From NCBI GenBank assembly GCA_027382625.1, contig JAJKFJ010021419.1, positions 23,090-87,089 on the forward strand: a stretch of 64,000 bases of DNA. The letters run 5' to 3'. A program made the position numbers and the translations under genes. This DNA comes from Tetmemena sp. SeJ-2015. Lineage: Eukaryota > Ciliophora > Spirotrichea > Sporadotrichida > Oxytrichidae. The notes under the pieces were generated by a model that was given only the letters and a program-made list of their open reading frames with translations, was not told where the DNA came from and did no database searches. Of the stretch, positions 12,175 through 24,589 are shown piece by piece. Position 1 is the first letter of the stretch; each line of letters begins with the position of its first letter.

Positions 12175-15100
12175 GATGGAGAGAGACTTTGCCTCCATTG
12201 AGAGATTGACGCAGCAAATTAATAAAAATAAACTCTTCAAGAAAAAGAGATCCGGTTAAGAAAATAGCATGAATAGATAAATTGAACACAAAGCAAATGA
12301 TCTTAAATTGCCCAATATTTTCCCAAACTAAGCTGCTTCTTTGAATTCAACTATGATTTAAATTATTTAGATTTTTCCTTCAAGTTAATCTTTTTGGATT
12401 TATAATGGCTCTCCAAATTAGAATCAGCATTTTAGCCAAAATATTCCACTTAAATAGCAGTACTAGTCTAACAATGAAAGTAAAAAGTTTTAGCCTCCTC
12501 CGAATCTCATCAATCAGAAAAATAATTAAAGCCTTATTATTGAAAATACCGAATAGAAAAACTTTAATAGAATATGAGTGCAGTCTATAAAAACATGTGC
12601 GTTATCAAGCGTTAAAGAAAGAGGTAAGGATCTGAAGAGCAGTAGATCTAAAATTCTGAAACTCTAAGTAGAGATGTTTCCATCAACTAGATTTCACCGA
12701 AGACAAAGCATTTGAGCAGGAACTGCAGTAATTGAGTCTTAAGAAAGAGCCTTATGTTGTACCGAAAAAAGGTCAATCTCTAATTAGAAAAGAAAGCTTG
12801 GAGCCAATTTAACCATCATCATAATCTGTGGCTTTAAAATAAGACTTAAATAAATCTTTCAATTCTCCTACATAAATCCCTAATAATAGTTTTTCCTCCC
12901 AATGCCGTAGAAGATTAATAGCATGAACTATAATCCAGCAACTTTCTCTCCATAAATTGCTAATCCTTTTGCATTCTAATCACTTTAAAATATTTTATTA
13001 ATTAAAGTATAAAATACACCATTTCTGCAAAAGACAATCCTTAAAATCAAGAGAGTAACAACAATTCAGTTTCAAATTAAAACTAAATGGCTTCGTTGGG
13101 TCTCCGGAATATGGCAATTTTAACCAAAAAGTGGCGTAAATAGTTAACCCATTAGCTAGCAACTAAAATTCCTAGAATAAGATAAGAGATTCATAATAAG
13201 GGCCAATCAGAAACTTAAGACCTAAAAAGAATTTTATTATAAATTTTAACCTTTGTAAGCAGTTGTGAACGATATTAAAAGAAACAAAATTCAAGGTATT
13301 ATTAATCTAAAGATATATATATCATCTTAAATTGTATTACTGATCGAATGAAAGACCCAAGGCTTGATGAAATTTTAGCAAATGAGCTGTAATCCCCTCA
13401 GACTTCTCTATTTAAAAAAAAGGTTTAATTTGTTGGTTTTAAACTTCATAAAAGATCTGGAAAGAGAATTGGTGGAGTAACTAAATCACGAAGATCCTCT
13501 CTTTGAGGCACAGAACGAACAAGAAAAGCAGTAGAGAAGAGATAAAGTTACTTTTTACAAGGACAAGTTGATGAGAATGAGGTCAAAGATAAACATCAAG
13601 CTTAAGCCTATACAGAAACTTAAATCTATAGTATCTGCTGTGGGTAGATTCTTAGTACTGCAAAAAGACATCAATGCTCGAAGAATGGCCTTAAAAGTAA
13701 CTCAGATAACAGAGTTTAGAAAATTGATCGACCTCAATTTGAGAATAGCGAGAGGTTGGGTCATCAACATGAACAGAAATATGCTTAAGACAATTATGTT
13801 TAGCAAATCTCAAGTATAGAATATAGACAAGGGTTAAATTCCTAAGCTCAATTACTTAAGCGTGAGGATCGGATCTAAGGATTCGCACGCTAGATTCACC
13901 TAGGTCATGATTCGAATAAAGACTATGCTAGATAACATGCTTAGTAATTCTATATCTGGCTAAATGCCTGATCCTATCATCAAATATCTTATGCAATATA
14001 TAGTAAGATGAATTTTAAGAATCTGTGCTAGATGACAAAACTGGGAGTATTTTTCCCTCCAGAGTATTTCAACCGTTACGAACGGCTTATGAGAGTTCAA
14101 GACGAAACAGGCTCCTTGAAAAGTCTAAGTCCTGGCCAAAAAATGATTTTAATAGCTTTCTTCATCTTTGACAAATGCATCTTAAGAGACATTGTATTCA
14201 GACCTAGCGATGAAGCTCCTCCTTAGATAGGGAAACAAAATGCTAACTTAGCTTAATCGAATAAAAGCTAGAAAGGTGCTTAGTTTGTGTAGAAATTCCA
14301 TCAAAGAAGTCTGAAGAATTTGAAATTGCTAGGATTCACACTCTACTACTTGGTAATGATAGTAGTGTTTTAAATCCACTGTTCTTAGCCTACCTCTTCA
14401 ATTGATTTACTTTCAATGAGCGAGGCTTAGAAGGATGAGGCAATGAGGAATTTTTGTAGATTAGACGAGAAGGAGGATGATTTAGAAGGTTTGGAATTTA
14501 TTCCCAGGTTTGAGGGTGTCTATATATTCTTCAAAAGGAATCCTTAATGGTTCTAAGAGATGCTCAAATTAATTAGGATCATACTTTATGCTCTGTTTAG
14601 ATTATTTTAAACATTCAATTTACTTGACAGAGTTCTTTCTATCATGAGTTTACAAGAAAATCAGCTGAAGAAAAAGCTTAAACTTGCTTTTGATAAGAAA
14701 GTTTTGTAAAGACCTGAATGACTTATAGATAATTAAACATTCAAATAAGCACCACTTAATCTTCAAAAGGATTGTCAAAGACTATAAATCTTTAATAAAT
14801 GACTAATTTGATAGTAAGAAAAGTTAAATTAAAGCATACTGAATAATTTTAAAGCTATAATCAAATATGATCTATTTAAATAAGTTCATTTCTTAATGCG
14901 ACTATTCACCTTGTCTTATAAATTTTATCCTACTTTCTTCGCCAATTATGAGCTTTCATGCACTTGCTTTGATTATGGCTTTTCACTTTAAATTTGACCC
15001 TCATTCTATTTTTCTTCCCCCTTCTGTGAAGTCGGTGGCTATTCAGCAGAGGTTATAGGTTTAGCAGGCGGTGCATAGTCATTATACCTAACCAAATTGC

Positions 15101-16071
15101 TGCATATAGTATGGACTATCCTTTTAATTTATTTTACCAAATCTGTACAATCCTTAAAGAAGGGCATAAATAGCTCAAACTTTAAATAAGATAATGGATG
15201 TAATATAATATTTTAACTTTGGAATGCCTTTATGTTCATAATTCCAGTAGTCGCTTTCATTCTTAAATTTAAGAGCTGTTTCTTCATCGAAACGAGTTGC
15301 ACCTTCATACACAAGCAACATATTAATATAGTAAAGAGTAATACAGATCATATTTTGCTAATATTTTATCTCTAAAATAATAATCATCCTGAAGTTAGAA
15401 AGACTTTGATTCTAAAATATTTTTCCTATGAAACTGTGGGAAAGTGCCATCTGCTTAAGAATAGTCTTATCAAATATGAAAAATCCAACCGATATCATCT
15501 TCTGATCGTGATTCATCATACTTGTAGACATCTGATAGTCGAAATTTTTACAATCAATTTCATATTTATTCATGAAGTCCTCAGGAAAAGAATGTCCCCA
15601 GTTTCAAAAGCAAATCCAAGAATTTTATTATAGGCTCAGGTACTTGCCTATATGCTATGCTTTCCAGGATATTTTATGCCAGGACTTTTACTCTGAGTAA
15701 ACAATTCTTCGCTCTTTAGAGAGACTCTGCTGCATTCAAACCCTCTTTCAGGAAATCGAAGTCTGTTAGAAAAGTTAACTTTTACAGTCGGAATTTAAGG
15801 ACCTTCTTTTATAGTGAGACTTTTGAATAGGTTTTGATTAATTTTCATGAGCCAATTTCTCCCAATTTAAATGGCTATAACTATCATCTTATCAAGAACT
15901 TAGAGTTGATGAATTTTAATTCTCTACCTTTTGATTTTCAATTTAAATTAAGAGTATTGAAACTAATTATGATTCTTATATACTTAAGCATGATGAGGAA
16001 TTTGCCAACGCTTCTTGCGTACTTATCAAACTTTTGTTTGAAGGTAAGTCTTTCGGTTTTTGGAATATTTT
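12175..16071 (+). CDS. multi-pass membrane protein, several segments, unknown
   Basis: The ATG at 12175 (MERDFASIERLTQQINKNK) starts a Q/N-rich N-terminal region to about 12574, followed by short coding blocks to 13250. From about 13370 the frame encodes a basic helical region (ARRMALKVTQITEFRKLI), then segments around 14030-14720 with LGVFFPPEYFNRYERL and LLGFTLYYLVMIVVF. After an AT-rich gap, 14880-15694 is open except for one TGA near 15000 and is strongly hydrophobic (FMFIIPVVAFILKF, LLHIVWTILLIYF). A last block, 15700-16071, includes MILIYLSMM. Many Phe/Ile/Leu helices suggest an integral membrane protein. The family is not recognised. The last ~180 bp overlaps an open reverse frame, so one of the two genes must end sooner. 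Confidence 0.55.
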
Positions 16072-18240
16072 GATTCTCTCTTCTCTCTATTTCAAAGCCT
16101 CTCTCTTTTCTGGGTCTAACCCTTTCTAGTCTTCTATAATCTTCTTCAGAAGGAACTTTCTATTCTTATAAACTTCATCCTCATCAAGCTCGCTAGATAT
16201 CTGCTACATAAAATCCTTAACATCTTCAGCCTTCTCCTCTAAGACTTGCTAAGCCATAGAAATTTCAAAATGCTTAAAGAAACGTGCAAAGCTGGCTGAA
16301 TTCTTGGATTTCCGAGATCTCTAGGAATTTAGAATCATCCGAGAATGAGTTGAATCAGGTGAGAAATTTTTCATTTGTTGAGGCGGTCAAATGATTTTAA
16401 GGCATATTAGAAGGATTCTTAATTGAGGAGTCGTACTTGTTGCTCTAATTTTGGTTCGAATATAAAAAAATAAAGAAATGAATGGAGGGCCTTCTCTGGA
16501 GAAGGGACTTTATTAATTGTCAAAACTTGAATTAGAACCAAGATTACGAGAATAAATACTAGATGAAGTCTATTTCCTATGCTTTATTTATGGATAAGGG
16601 CTATTGTAAGGATTTTCAAGCTAGCTCTATTGTATTTGAATCTAGAATCTGTTGAACTCTTGCCTTTACGGAGGTATCTTATAAACCTACGAAACTTATG
16701 CCCCCATTACTATTCCTATCTTAGTTAGATTGAACTATTTACGGTTCTATCTTCGAATTTTCAGTTTGAAACTGGCCATAATTTTATTGACGCTTTTGAT
16801 TATCGAGTGATCTTTCAAACTCATTCTAATATGTTCCATTCTATTTTTACACTACTTATGGCCCTTTATTCTTCTTATTCTTTTTCTCTTCCTCCTCTCT
16901 TTCAATCCTTTTCTCTTCTATTTCCTTTTCTTATTTCTTTTACAGTTGCTCCTTTATCTTCTGTTTTTGAATTTTCTTGAGATCTATCTTGAGACGCTCG
17001 TATTTCCTAATGTTCTCTTAGTAATCCTCCTTGCTTTTTCTAACCTTATCTGCATTTAAATAAACTTCTAATTAAAACAAGGGCATGATTTTCATCTAAG
17101 AATAGAATGTTGCCATTTCTCTGGATAAAAGAGTGCTGCTGCATGTTCATTCTCTCCTATTCATTTTGACTTTAATTGATAGTTGAAGCATTCAAGCTTC
17201 TGAGTAACCCTAGCCCATACTCGTGGCTCTGCCTCTCTCCAAAACCACTTTGATTTAAAGACTGGCCCTCTCTAATCTAGCTCAGTATTACAGGACTCTT
17301 CCTCCCTTGAAAAGTTATTTTGTGCCTCTTGCTGTTCATAGCTGCTTAAAGCAGGCTTTGATTTCGAAGACTGTTGATCTGAGAGTTTAAAATATTTGAA
17401 TCACTCCCTCTGACATCTATTCTATACTGCCCATTCTACTATCGATTTAAAGGTTGGTTTATGTATTTCTAGTTTTAGAGGGAGAACTCTTAGTTTACAT
17501 TGTGAATAGTTGGGAGAGGTTGTTAATTGCCACCGCCTTGTCTTTCGAGAGATGTGACGTATGAACTTTTATCAGAGAGAGAGGGAAGAGTACTATTGTA
17601 AATTAAAATTAAAAAAACGTATTTCCCATTAAGATTCAAATGCTATTTAAATAGCAATACTTGAAAGGCAGTGGCTATTGAATTTCTGAGATTCATACTT
17701 AACTAGATCTAAGAGGCTTATGGAATGCTGACCATGCTATCTATCTAATACCGCTATAGCTGATCTTAGTCCCTCCTTGTGGAGAGTAAATCCTGGGTAA
17801 TGTTTATATTCTCTACCCCGAGAGGCGATTTATTAAAAGGAAAGGCAAATGTAAAGAGGCTTGAGTTTTACTTATTTGAACTGTTATGAAAAATTATTGG
17901 CCTGAGCAAGTTGCTCTCTTGAAAAGTCGAAGCTTTGAATTTGTTTATGAGCGTTTCTATCCTTGAATAAATGTGGCTGAAACTCTCGATCTTGGGATCT
18001 ATTGTATCCTGAATAACCTGCTTGAGGATTTTAAACGTTACCATTCTCTAAGACTTGCAGGTGAGGGTTTCAGCTCTGAAGGAGGAGCCCCGAGTTGAAA
18101 TTCAAACTCTAACTCACCTTACCTCGTGACTTAATGACTCTTCCATTAACAAAGCTTTGGCTATTAGGAAATTGATCTTGCTTCTCATAGGAGAGTGAAT
18201 ACTCTTTCTATATGGATTATTGCAAAAATTTCCTTAAATT
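15892..18240 (-). CDS. Q/S-rich protein with charged coiled coil, unknown
   Basis: Reverse-strand frames are open almost throughout. From the 5' side: a Q/N-rich region (SFDFSREQLAQANNFSQQFK near 17900), a block around 17650-17800 (LLDLVKYESQKFNSHC), a Ser/Asn-rich stretch, then a charged coiled coil near 16870-17080 (KEQLQKKQEKEIEEKRIE). It continues with ~150 open codons at 16390-16850 and an acidic helical region near 16100-16330 (ISSELDEDEVYKNRKF). A possible end is the TGA at 15894-15892. The frame changes a few times, consistent with IESs or single-base breaks. The 5' end is unclear. A cytoskeletal or scaffold role would be a guess from composition alone. Confidence 0.55.
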
Positions 18241-18479
18241 AAAAATGACACGAAGAAATAGAAATAATTTTCAAAGAATAAACATTTTGTTTTTTTTTCG
18301 ATTAAATTTTATTAGATTTTCATGAGAGATTAAATAAATGTGAAAGAAATTTTGTTATTGTAATTAAAATTTAATTGTTTGTACCCTTGCTATAATACTT
18401 TTCAGTCATGAATAGCCTAATATAAATCTTAATCTAATTATGCTGAGGAGTGAACAAATTAACTTGTAAAAATCTCTAG

Positions 18480-20567
18480 ATGAGCGAGATATGCCATTAT
18501 TCATTCCAAAGTTTTCATTCAAACTTATGGCCATTTACTTTCTTGGTTTGCTAATTCAGGCCTTTAGATTTTCATAAAGTATTTAGCTTTCTTTTGTCAA
18601 AGTAGTCCCTTGATCAGAATAAATAGTACTCATTTGCGTTCATCGTTTTGGATAGTTGGTGCCTTCATTTAATTCAACAAATTTAGATCAAATTATATTT
18701 AATTTTGCCTTTGAGCTATTCAAGTTCATTTTCTTTGACCTTATCAACGAGCTTCGATTCCTCCTTCTACTTGAGAGATCTTCTTTTATTCCATTTTAAC
18801 TCCATTCTTAAGATCTCTCTACTCGTGGGTTTACTTTAAAGCTCTTCTCAGAGGAGCCTTTCAAAGACTTGGCACTCCCAGATTCAAGAGGAGATGTCTG
18901 AGCTTCTTAAGGTTTCCACTTCATCCAAAACCATATTGATAGAAGCTGACGATTAAAGATTTTAAACTTAGGAGAGATTTTAAGAAGAAGGACCTCTTGA
19001 ATGCTATTTACCAAAGCTTTTAAAATTTATCATTGCTTATCTGGGACTAGCACTCAATGCACCTCTAACAAACTTTAGGCAAAGTCTAGGGAACAGATTT
19101 CTCTTCTTCTTGCTTTATTTGATGTAATACTCCAGTTTCTTTTAAGCCAATCTATTCCTCCTTGCTTAAATGGACATTTATGTTGAATGTTGTGAAATAT
19201 TGGTTGACTACTGGAGGAGTAAGGCTTGAATAAGATTATTTAGCAACATCCTTTACCTCCACACTATATTCTTGAGGATTTTAGCTGCCTTGCAAAAAAG
19301 ATCGAAATTCAAAAAATTAATTTTGCAGATCTTCCTCATGCTAGTTATTTAATTTAAGGGTCTATTCTTAAGTCTCCTTGGAATTGATAAAGGCACTCAA
19401 TTATTAACTTGCACAACTTTTAGAGGAACTTGTTATTTTTGAGCCAAGAAAACCAGAACATTCAACAATTTTTGTCAGATGGTCTTCCTTTGGAATAGAT
19501 TATTATCTTCTCCTTAACAAGACTTAATTCATCTCTTCTTTAGAAAGAAGAAATGGTTCGAAACCACTCTAAAGTTATAATTGAGTGTTCTCTTAATTGA
19601 TTCTTGAAGGAGACCCCAAATTGCTTTATTAAACTTGGCCATCGAAACTAAGACTTTGATTAAAGTTTCGAGGATGATTATTGCAGGGAAGTTAGTTAAT
19701 GCCATGTACTTCTTCGTCAGCCAATGAAGGTTTGAAAGAGTGTATCTCTTGAGTCGTAGATAAATCTTTGATAGGGACACTTGCTTGCTTACTAACTGTT
19801 TCATGTGGCGATCTTGAGTTTTCTCTAAGAGTGTCGCAGAATTTGGCTTCCGTTTGTCTTTCAAAGAAAATATCCTTGCTCACAATTTGATTCCCTTCAA
19901 ATTCTGGCTTTGAAATTGTTGAATGTCTATTTAAATTCGGAAAATCTTCATTTAAGCTATGATAATTATTTAAGGTGTCCTTCCATCTAATCATTAAGTC
20001 ATGTTTTCTTATCATGTGTTCGTTATGCTTGATTTGAGCGGCGCGAACTCTGTGCTGAAGTTTGCTGAAGGGTGTTTCTATCTGACCTTTTATTAGCCAT
20101 TCATCCTTGGAAGTAAATAATTTTGGCCTGGGATTTGGAACCTTGGTCTTTTATTCTTTGAATTTCCCAAAGCCGTGTTATTCAAAGGCGCGAAAAATCC
20201 AATCTCTCTTTTTGATAATCCTCTTCTGGTTGACTGGTGAAATAATTAATTCATTTGATGAATCAATTCTCATTTCCTAAGATTAAATTTATAAAGGTGA
20301 TTGGATTCGAACAGAAGCAGCGTCATAATCATCTGCGTACACAAGGACTGTATCGACCACAGATTCCCATTCCCGCACAGGGAGAGTAGTTATTTTGTCC
20401 GCGCAATAGATCGAAACACACCCTTCTCGACTTTTCTAAATTGAGACATATGGTCAATTGATGCTCTCATTTCCTAATCTTCTGTTGAATTGCAGCTTTT
20501 CGAGTCTCTCATAAATCAACGAATATAAATCTTCCTCTTCTGAATTGAATTACTAGCTCTTCTACAT
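18480..20567 (-). CDS. QHGF family copy 1 (in-frame TGA at codon 38)
   Basis: An ATG at 20567-20565 opens a frame of 549 codons to a TGA at 18923-18921, with a single internal TGA at 20456-20454 (codon 38). Landmarks in order: FNRRL at residues 27-31, a beta-like region ending VYADDYDAASVRIQSP, the FEQHGF motif near residue 140, then a long Q/N/S-rich tail. Beyond 18921 the same strand still resembles the family C-terminus (ISKPRKQ, NENFGM near 18490-18560) but contains more TGAs, so the 3' end is decaying or separated by IESs. I do not recognise the family. The other copies in this window share the same layout. The long open frame argues that this copy was under selection until recently. Confidence 0.7.
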
Positions 20568-20882
20568 TTTACAAAACAATTAAGCTAATCTTTTGATAAC
20601 TATAATTTTTTAAGTTTGAATATTTAATCTGCAATTTATTATTCAAATGTTTGTTCTCTAATTATGTATATTTTATATTTTTAGTTATACTTAATTAATT
20701 AACTGAAAAGAAGAGATAATTGAATAAATTTTATAATCTTGGTTAAAATTTAAATCAATGAATAGAGAATGATATAAATAAGAACTAATAATTATAATAA
20801 TTTAAATTATAGAATTAATTTTATAAAATTGAATATCATATCTTTGTTCAAATTTTGTAATTTTTAGGCAAACTATTCACAT
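20568..20882. other. AT-rich spacer upstream of copy 1
   Basis: Almost pure A/T with no supported coding sequence. It separates copy 1 from the transposon-derived kinase and may include the broken left edge of the transposon fragment. Confidence 0.5.
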
Positions 20883-21600
20883 GCACTCTAATCAGAGAAA
20901 AGCTTTCAATTACATCCAAGCAAGACTCCATGCTTGAGAGTTGTAACTTTGGAGGAGTGTGTTCAAAATTACCTCCACCTTGCTGATGCGAAGCGAAGAG
21001 ACACCATCATACAAGAAGAGTATGCTTACAAGATCTTCCCTTACGAATACCTTGTAAAGAAGGAAGAGAGAGGTCTTGAGTTCGCGAACGAACTGACAGT
21101 GTTGAGAGAAGCGAGGGACAAAAACTTGAAGTACGTTCTTCATCTTGCTGGTGTTCTTATCGATCATGATTACATCGCCATTCGCCTTCCTAAATGGGAG
21201 ATCACACTAAGAGAATTTCTCAGCACGAGGCGCAACAAGTACTAGCTTACTGCTATTCTCACTGACCTCGTTAGAGGAGTGATGGAGTTGCATGAGTTGG
21301 AATTCGTGCACAGATCTCAAGCCAGAGAACATCATGATAAACTTTGAACCAGCAACTGTCATAGACTTCAACAGAGTTGTAAGAAGAGAAAACATTGAGG
21401 AAGCATCGGTGCAAGGAACTGCAGGCTACTTCCATAGAGACAGACTTGGCTCAACGGTTCAGTGCAGTGGGACATTTGGTCTATAGTTGCATCATACTTG
21501 AATGCGATATGAAACCAGAGGAATACTACTAGTGTGAAAGTGAAGATGATGCAATATAATTCGCAACAAGACATTGTAAGATAGACAAGGTATCAGAACC
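20883..21600 (+). pseudogene. TBE 57-kDa-type kinase domain, frameshifted
   Basis: The frame from 20883 encodes an N-lobe-like region and IAIRLPKWEITLREFL, then ELHELEFVHR. The catalytic-loop motif DLKPENIMIN follows at about 21314 but in another frame (two bases short), and VIDFNRV stands in for the DFG region. QWDIWSIVASYL (subdomain IX-like) appears near 21460 in a third frame. These breaks would destroy the protein. Known TBE elements encode a 57-kDa protein with zinc-finger and kinase domains, so this is most simply its decayed 3' part. The start is not defined. Confidence 0.7.
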
Positions 21601-21765
21601 TTTGAAAAAGTTAGAGAGTAATAATCAAGCAACCTATGAAACCTAACACTCAGTTATCTGAGATAGAGGAAGCACTTAAGGTATAAAATTCAGAGAATAT
21701 GAGACAGACGTCAAGGTCACCTTCCTAGAAGACTTTAGATTGCCTGTTTAGGGTTAAAATTTAGC

Positions 21766-21848
21766 ATGATTATAAGTATTAATAAAGAAATTAATTATAC
21801 ACAACTTATTTTCATTTTCTTATCATATTATGGGGTTTTGGGGTTTTG
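21766..21848 (+). repeat. TBE-like terminal repeat with G4T4 end
   Basis: About 80 bp ending in GGGGTTTTGGGGTTTTG. The inner 17 bases ATGATTATAAGTATTAA are identical to 63541-63557, and the arrangement ACACAA...TTTTC...TTCTTATCAT is shared with the copies near the right edge. Confidence 0.8.
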
Positions 21849-23464
21849 AATGTCACACTTTACTTTCCAGCTCCCTCTGTGGCCACCTTGGAAGATTATC
21901 CTTTGTCATAAACATTGAGAATTTATGATTGAGCTAGTTGTAACTTAGATTGGTGATGGGAGATTTAATCATCAGATTTCTCGTGGAGGTAATTTTTCAA
22001 CTAAGATGCTTCATTTTACTCTCCAATGCTTTATTTCTGTTCCTCCTCTTCCAATAAAGTCTGCTGTACAACTTGTTTCTATTCGGTGAGTGGCTAAGCC
22101 TAAGGCTACTCAGAATTCCCAGCATTTTCATTAATGCTCTTTGCTCCTTCTGGAGCTAAGTAGAAATAGAAGTTGTAGTTCTATATATTTTGCACTATCG
22201 GAGGTTATCTTCTGGATTTGGGCTCATTTTGCAAGTTCAAATTATTTTATGGCAAATGCTGAGTTAATTAATCATGACGAGCATAAGTTTAAGCGACCCC
22301 CCTTTTATCACCCTAGATGCTAGATTGATTAAGCTATTCAAGGTCCTTTATCTAAGAGATCTTTGCTCTTTACTCAATATCAGACTCCTTTGCAGACTTT
22401 TCCTCCATCTTTAATGAGTATAACTTGTTCTTTTATTGCTCTTTTATCTCCTCGTCTGAAGGCATTTAAGCCTGCTTTATCTGTTTATCTATCTTCATAG
22501 TTGCTTTCTTTTCCTTAATCTCATCAGAGGAATGGTTTCTAAAAAATCTATCATCTTATTTAAAACTTGGACTTAAGTTTCTGGGATGCAAACATTTCAT
22601 TTTCATTTGCATCATTTCTGATCTAATCTCTTAATCTAAAGAAATAAATTTGTCACCCACTTGTTCGCTTTTAGAACTATCCACTTGAGAATAGGATTGA
22701 AGAAGGATTGGGGGTGGGGAGTAGCTTCGATTTTCAAGAATTATGCAATCTTCGAACCCACTCTATCTCTCATAATAGCCGAATAGGCTGGTCATTTTAT
22801 TCACTCTAAACTTTGGAACAGGCTCTCTCCCAGTGTCATTTAAATATGAACAATTTAAATTCAAGTTCTGAAAATTATTTCTCTCTGCTTCCCATTACTG
22901 TTTGCTGTCAATTTGTTTTTGCCACTCTTTTTGCAAGTTTTTGTGAGCAGCTGGAATCAAATGACTAATCTGACTGAATTCCATCTCCTATCTATCTTAA
23001 CGATAACTTTCTGTGCCCAAAGATCGCAGACCACTATATTCTCTCAAATGATCAGAAATGGTGCCAAAACCGTGTTGCTCATATGCCTTGTATAGAGAGG
23101 TTCTGATTTGAACTGTTCTCTTTTCAGCAAGTGGTGAAATAATTTATTCTTCTAATCATGCAATTGGTTTACCTTATGATTAAATTTAGTACGGTGACTC
23201 TAACCTTACTGATTTTGCCCTATGTGCGTGAGCGTAAACTAGGACAGCATCAACCACATCTTAGCATCGACTGACAGGGACTGTTGTGAAAAAATCTTTA
23301 CTGTATATTGCTACGTTCCCATTTGGGCCCTTTGAAATACAAACAGGCTCTCTTTTTATGTTTTCTCCCGGTAATCTGCGATTAAATTTGCATTTCTGTA
23401 GCTTTTAGTATATCTTGGCGTAGGACTACTCTTGCTCTTTGCTGAATATAATTTTCTTCTCCAT
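21849..23464 (-). CDS. QHGF family copy 2, cut off by the transposon
   Basis: An ATG at 23464-23462 starts a frame of ~540 codons with one internal TGA (in KPIA-TGA-LEEQ, about 23185). Residues 27-31 are FNRRL and codon 38 is AGA (23353-23351). The conserved VVDAVLVYAHAHRAKSVRLE block and AYEQHGFG follow, then a long charged Q-rich tail (LLEEEEQKQSIGEQ). The frame runs straight into the transposon terminus at 21848, so the C-terminal motif seen in other copies (SWISKMRKAYLGS) is absent. The insertion therefore truncated the gene. About 35-40% of recognisable positions look shared with copy 1 by eye. Confidence 0.65.
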
Positions 23465-24589
23465 TTCTTACTGAATCTAGATAGTATGGTTTAAATGTAT
23501 GTTCTTGCAATTTTAATTTCAATAATTTATTTATACAAATAGTAATTCCTTCAACTTATAAAAATATTTTTATTTTTAAATTTTTAAAGTAAAATTTTAG
23601 AAATTAAAGTTCTTTAACTTTATAGAGCTCAATTAAATAAAAAAATTTAGATAATAAAATCAATAAATAAGCAAAGAAATAAAAGATCTGCACCTAGATA
23701 TAGAGATGAGTGTTTCTACTTTAAAAAATATCTCTATATTAAATTAAAGCTTTAATAAATTTTTCCTTAGAACTAACGACCCTTTTGTTAAAAAAATGCA
23801 TATCTGAAACGTTATTTGCTTCTCATAGATAAGTGAATACTCTTGCTAAATAGGATTTATGGGAGCGTTTGCTTTAAAAACCAAACATAATAAGTAGTTA
23901 TTTGCTTAAAATTGTGGCAATCCTGTTAGGGATATATTTCTCAAAGCATTCAATTGCTCTTATGGCTTTAAGGTTTGAAGTTATCCTCTATTGTTCATTT
24001 ACTTAATTAATATAGATTTAATATTTTGTACAAATCTTATTATATTTAGAGACTCTCTAAAATAGAAAAATATCTCTTAAAAAATCTCATTAAAGAAGAT
24101 ATTTCAGTACCGACTGTCAACTTAAAATTAGTTAATACAAGTTTTAGATTATTTTAATTTTTATTTTCAGTATTTTTATTCATAGAAAAATTTAGTAATA
24201 TACCCCTCTCTTTCCAATATTTATTTTAATTAATAAGTTCTCCTAATAATTACTAATTTAAAAATTTCAAATTTAAGTGAACTTATCATTAATTAAGATG
24301 TGTAGAGAATAGTTTGGGACTTATGCATTAATAGCTGATTTTTAGAACAATACTATTTCTTATCAATTATACTGAATCTGAAATAAAAAATTTAATGACT
24401 TCAAAGAACAAGGAAATACTAATGTTATACTTCAATTTACTCTCAAATACTTTTGGTTATATTCTTTGCTTTGCAAGTTCTAGAAAATCAATTCTTATTT
24501 GAAGGCATCATTTTTATTTACTTGCTTTGCTTCACATTGACATCTGATTCGTAAATTTTTCTAATTCTTTCTCACTTCCTAAATTCTCT
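23465..24589. other. AT-rich region, no supported gene
   Basis: Mostly A/T-rich sequence between copies 2 and 3. It contains a 28-bp stretch (23817-23844) that also occurs at 18179-18206 with three differences. Short open stretches exist but none is convincing. Confidence 0.5.

Larger units (their letters stand above)
20870..21848 (+). mobile_element. truncated TBE-like transposon, right end
   Basis: The right end is GGGGTTTTGGGGTTTTG (21832-21848), exactly the 17-base telomere-like terminus of TBE elements, followed by AAT (TBEs duplicate ANT). Internal to it is an AT-rich terminal repeat whose inner part recurs at 63541. A broken kinase frame follows; the TBE 57-kDa protein carries a kinase domain. 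No matching left end (CAAAACCCC) was seen upstream and no transposase frame is visible, so only the last ~1 kb seems to remain. The left boundary is approximate. Confidence 0.75.

Noticed and set aside
16395..16840. Forward coding blocks that seemed to interrupt the reverse Q-rich gene
   Set aside because: The reverse strand is open for about 150 codons without TGA across the same stretch, while the forward frames contain several TGAs.
21832..21848. G4T4 repeat as a true chromosome end
   Set aside because: Coding sequence continues directly on the other side and only two units are present, which fits a TBE transposon terminus rather than a telomere.
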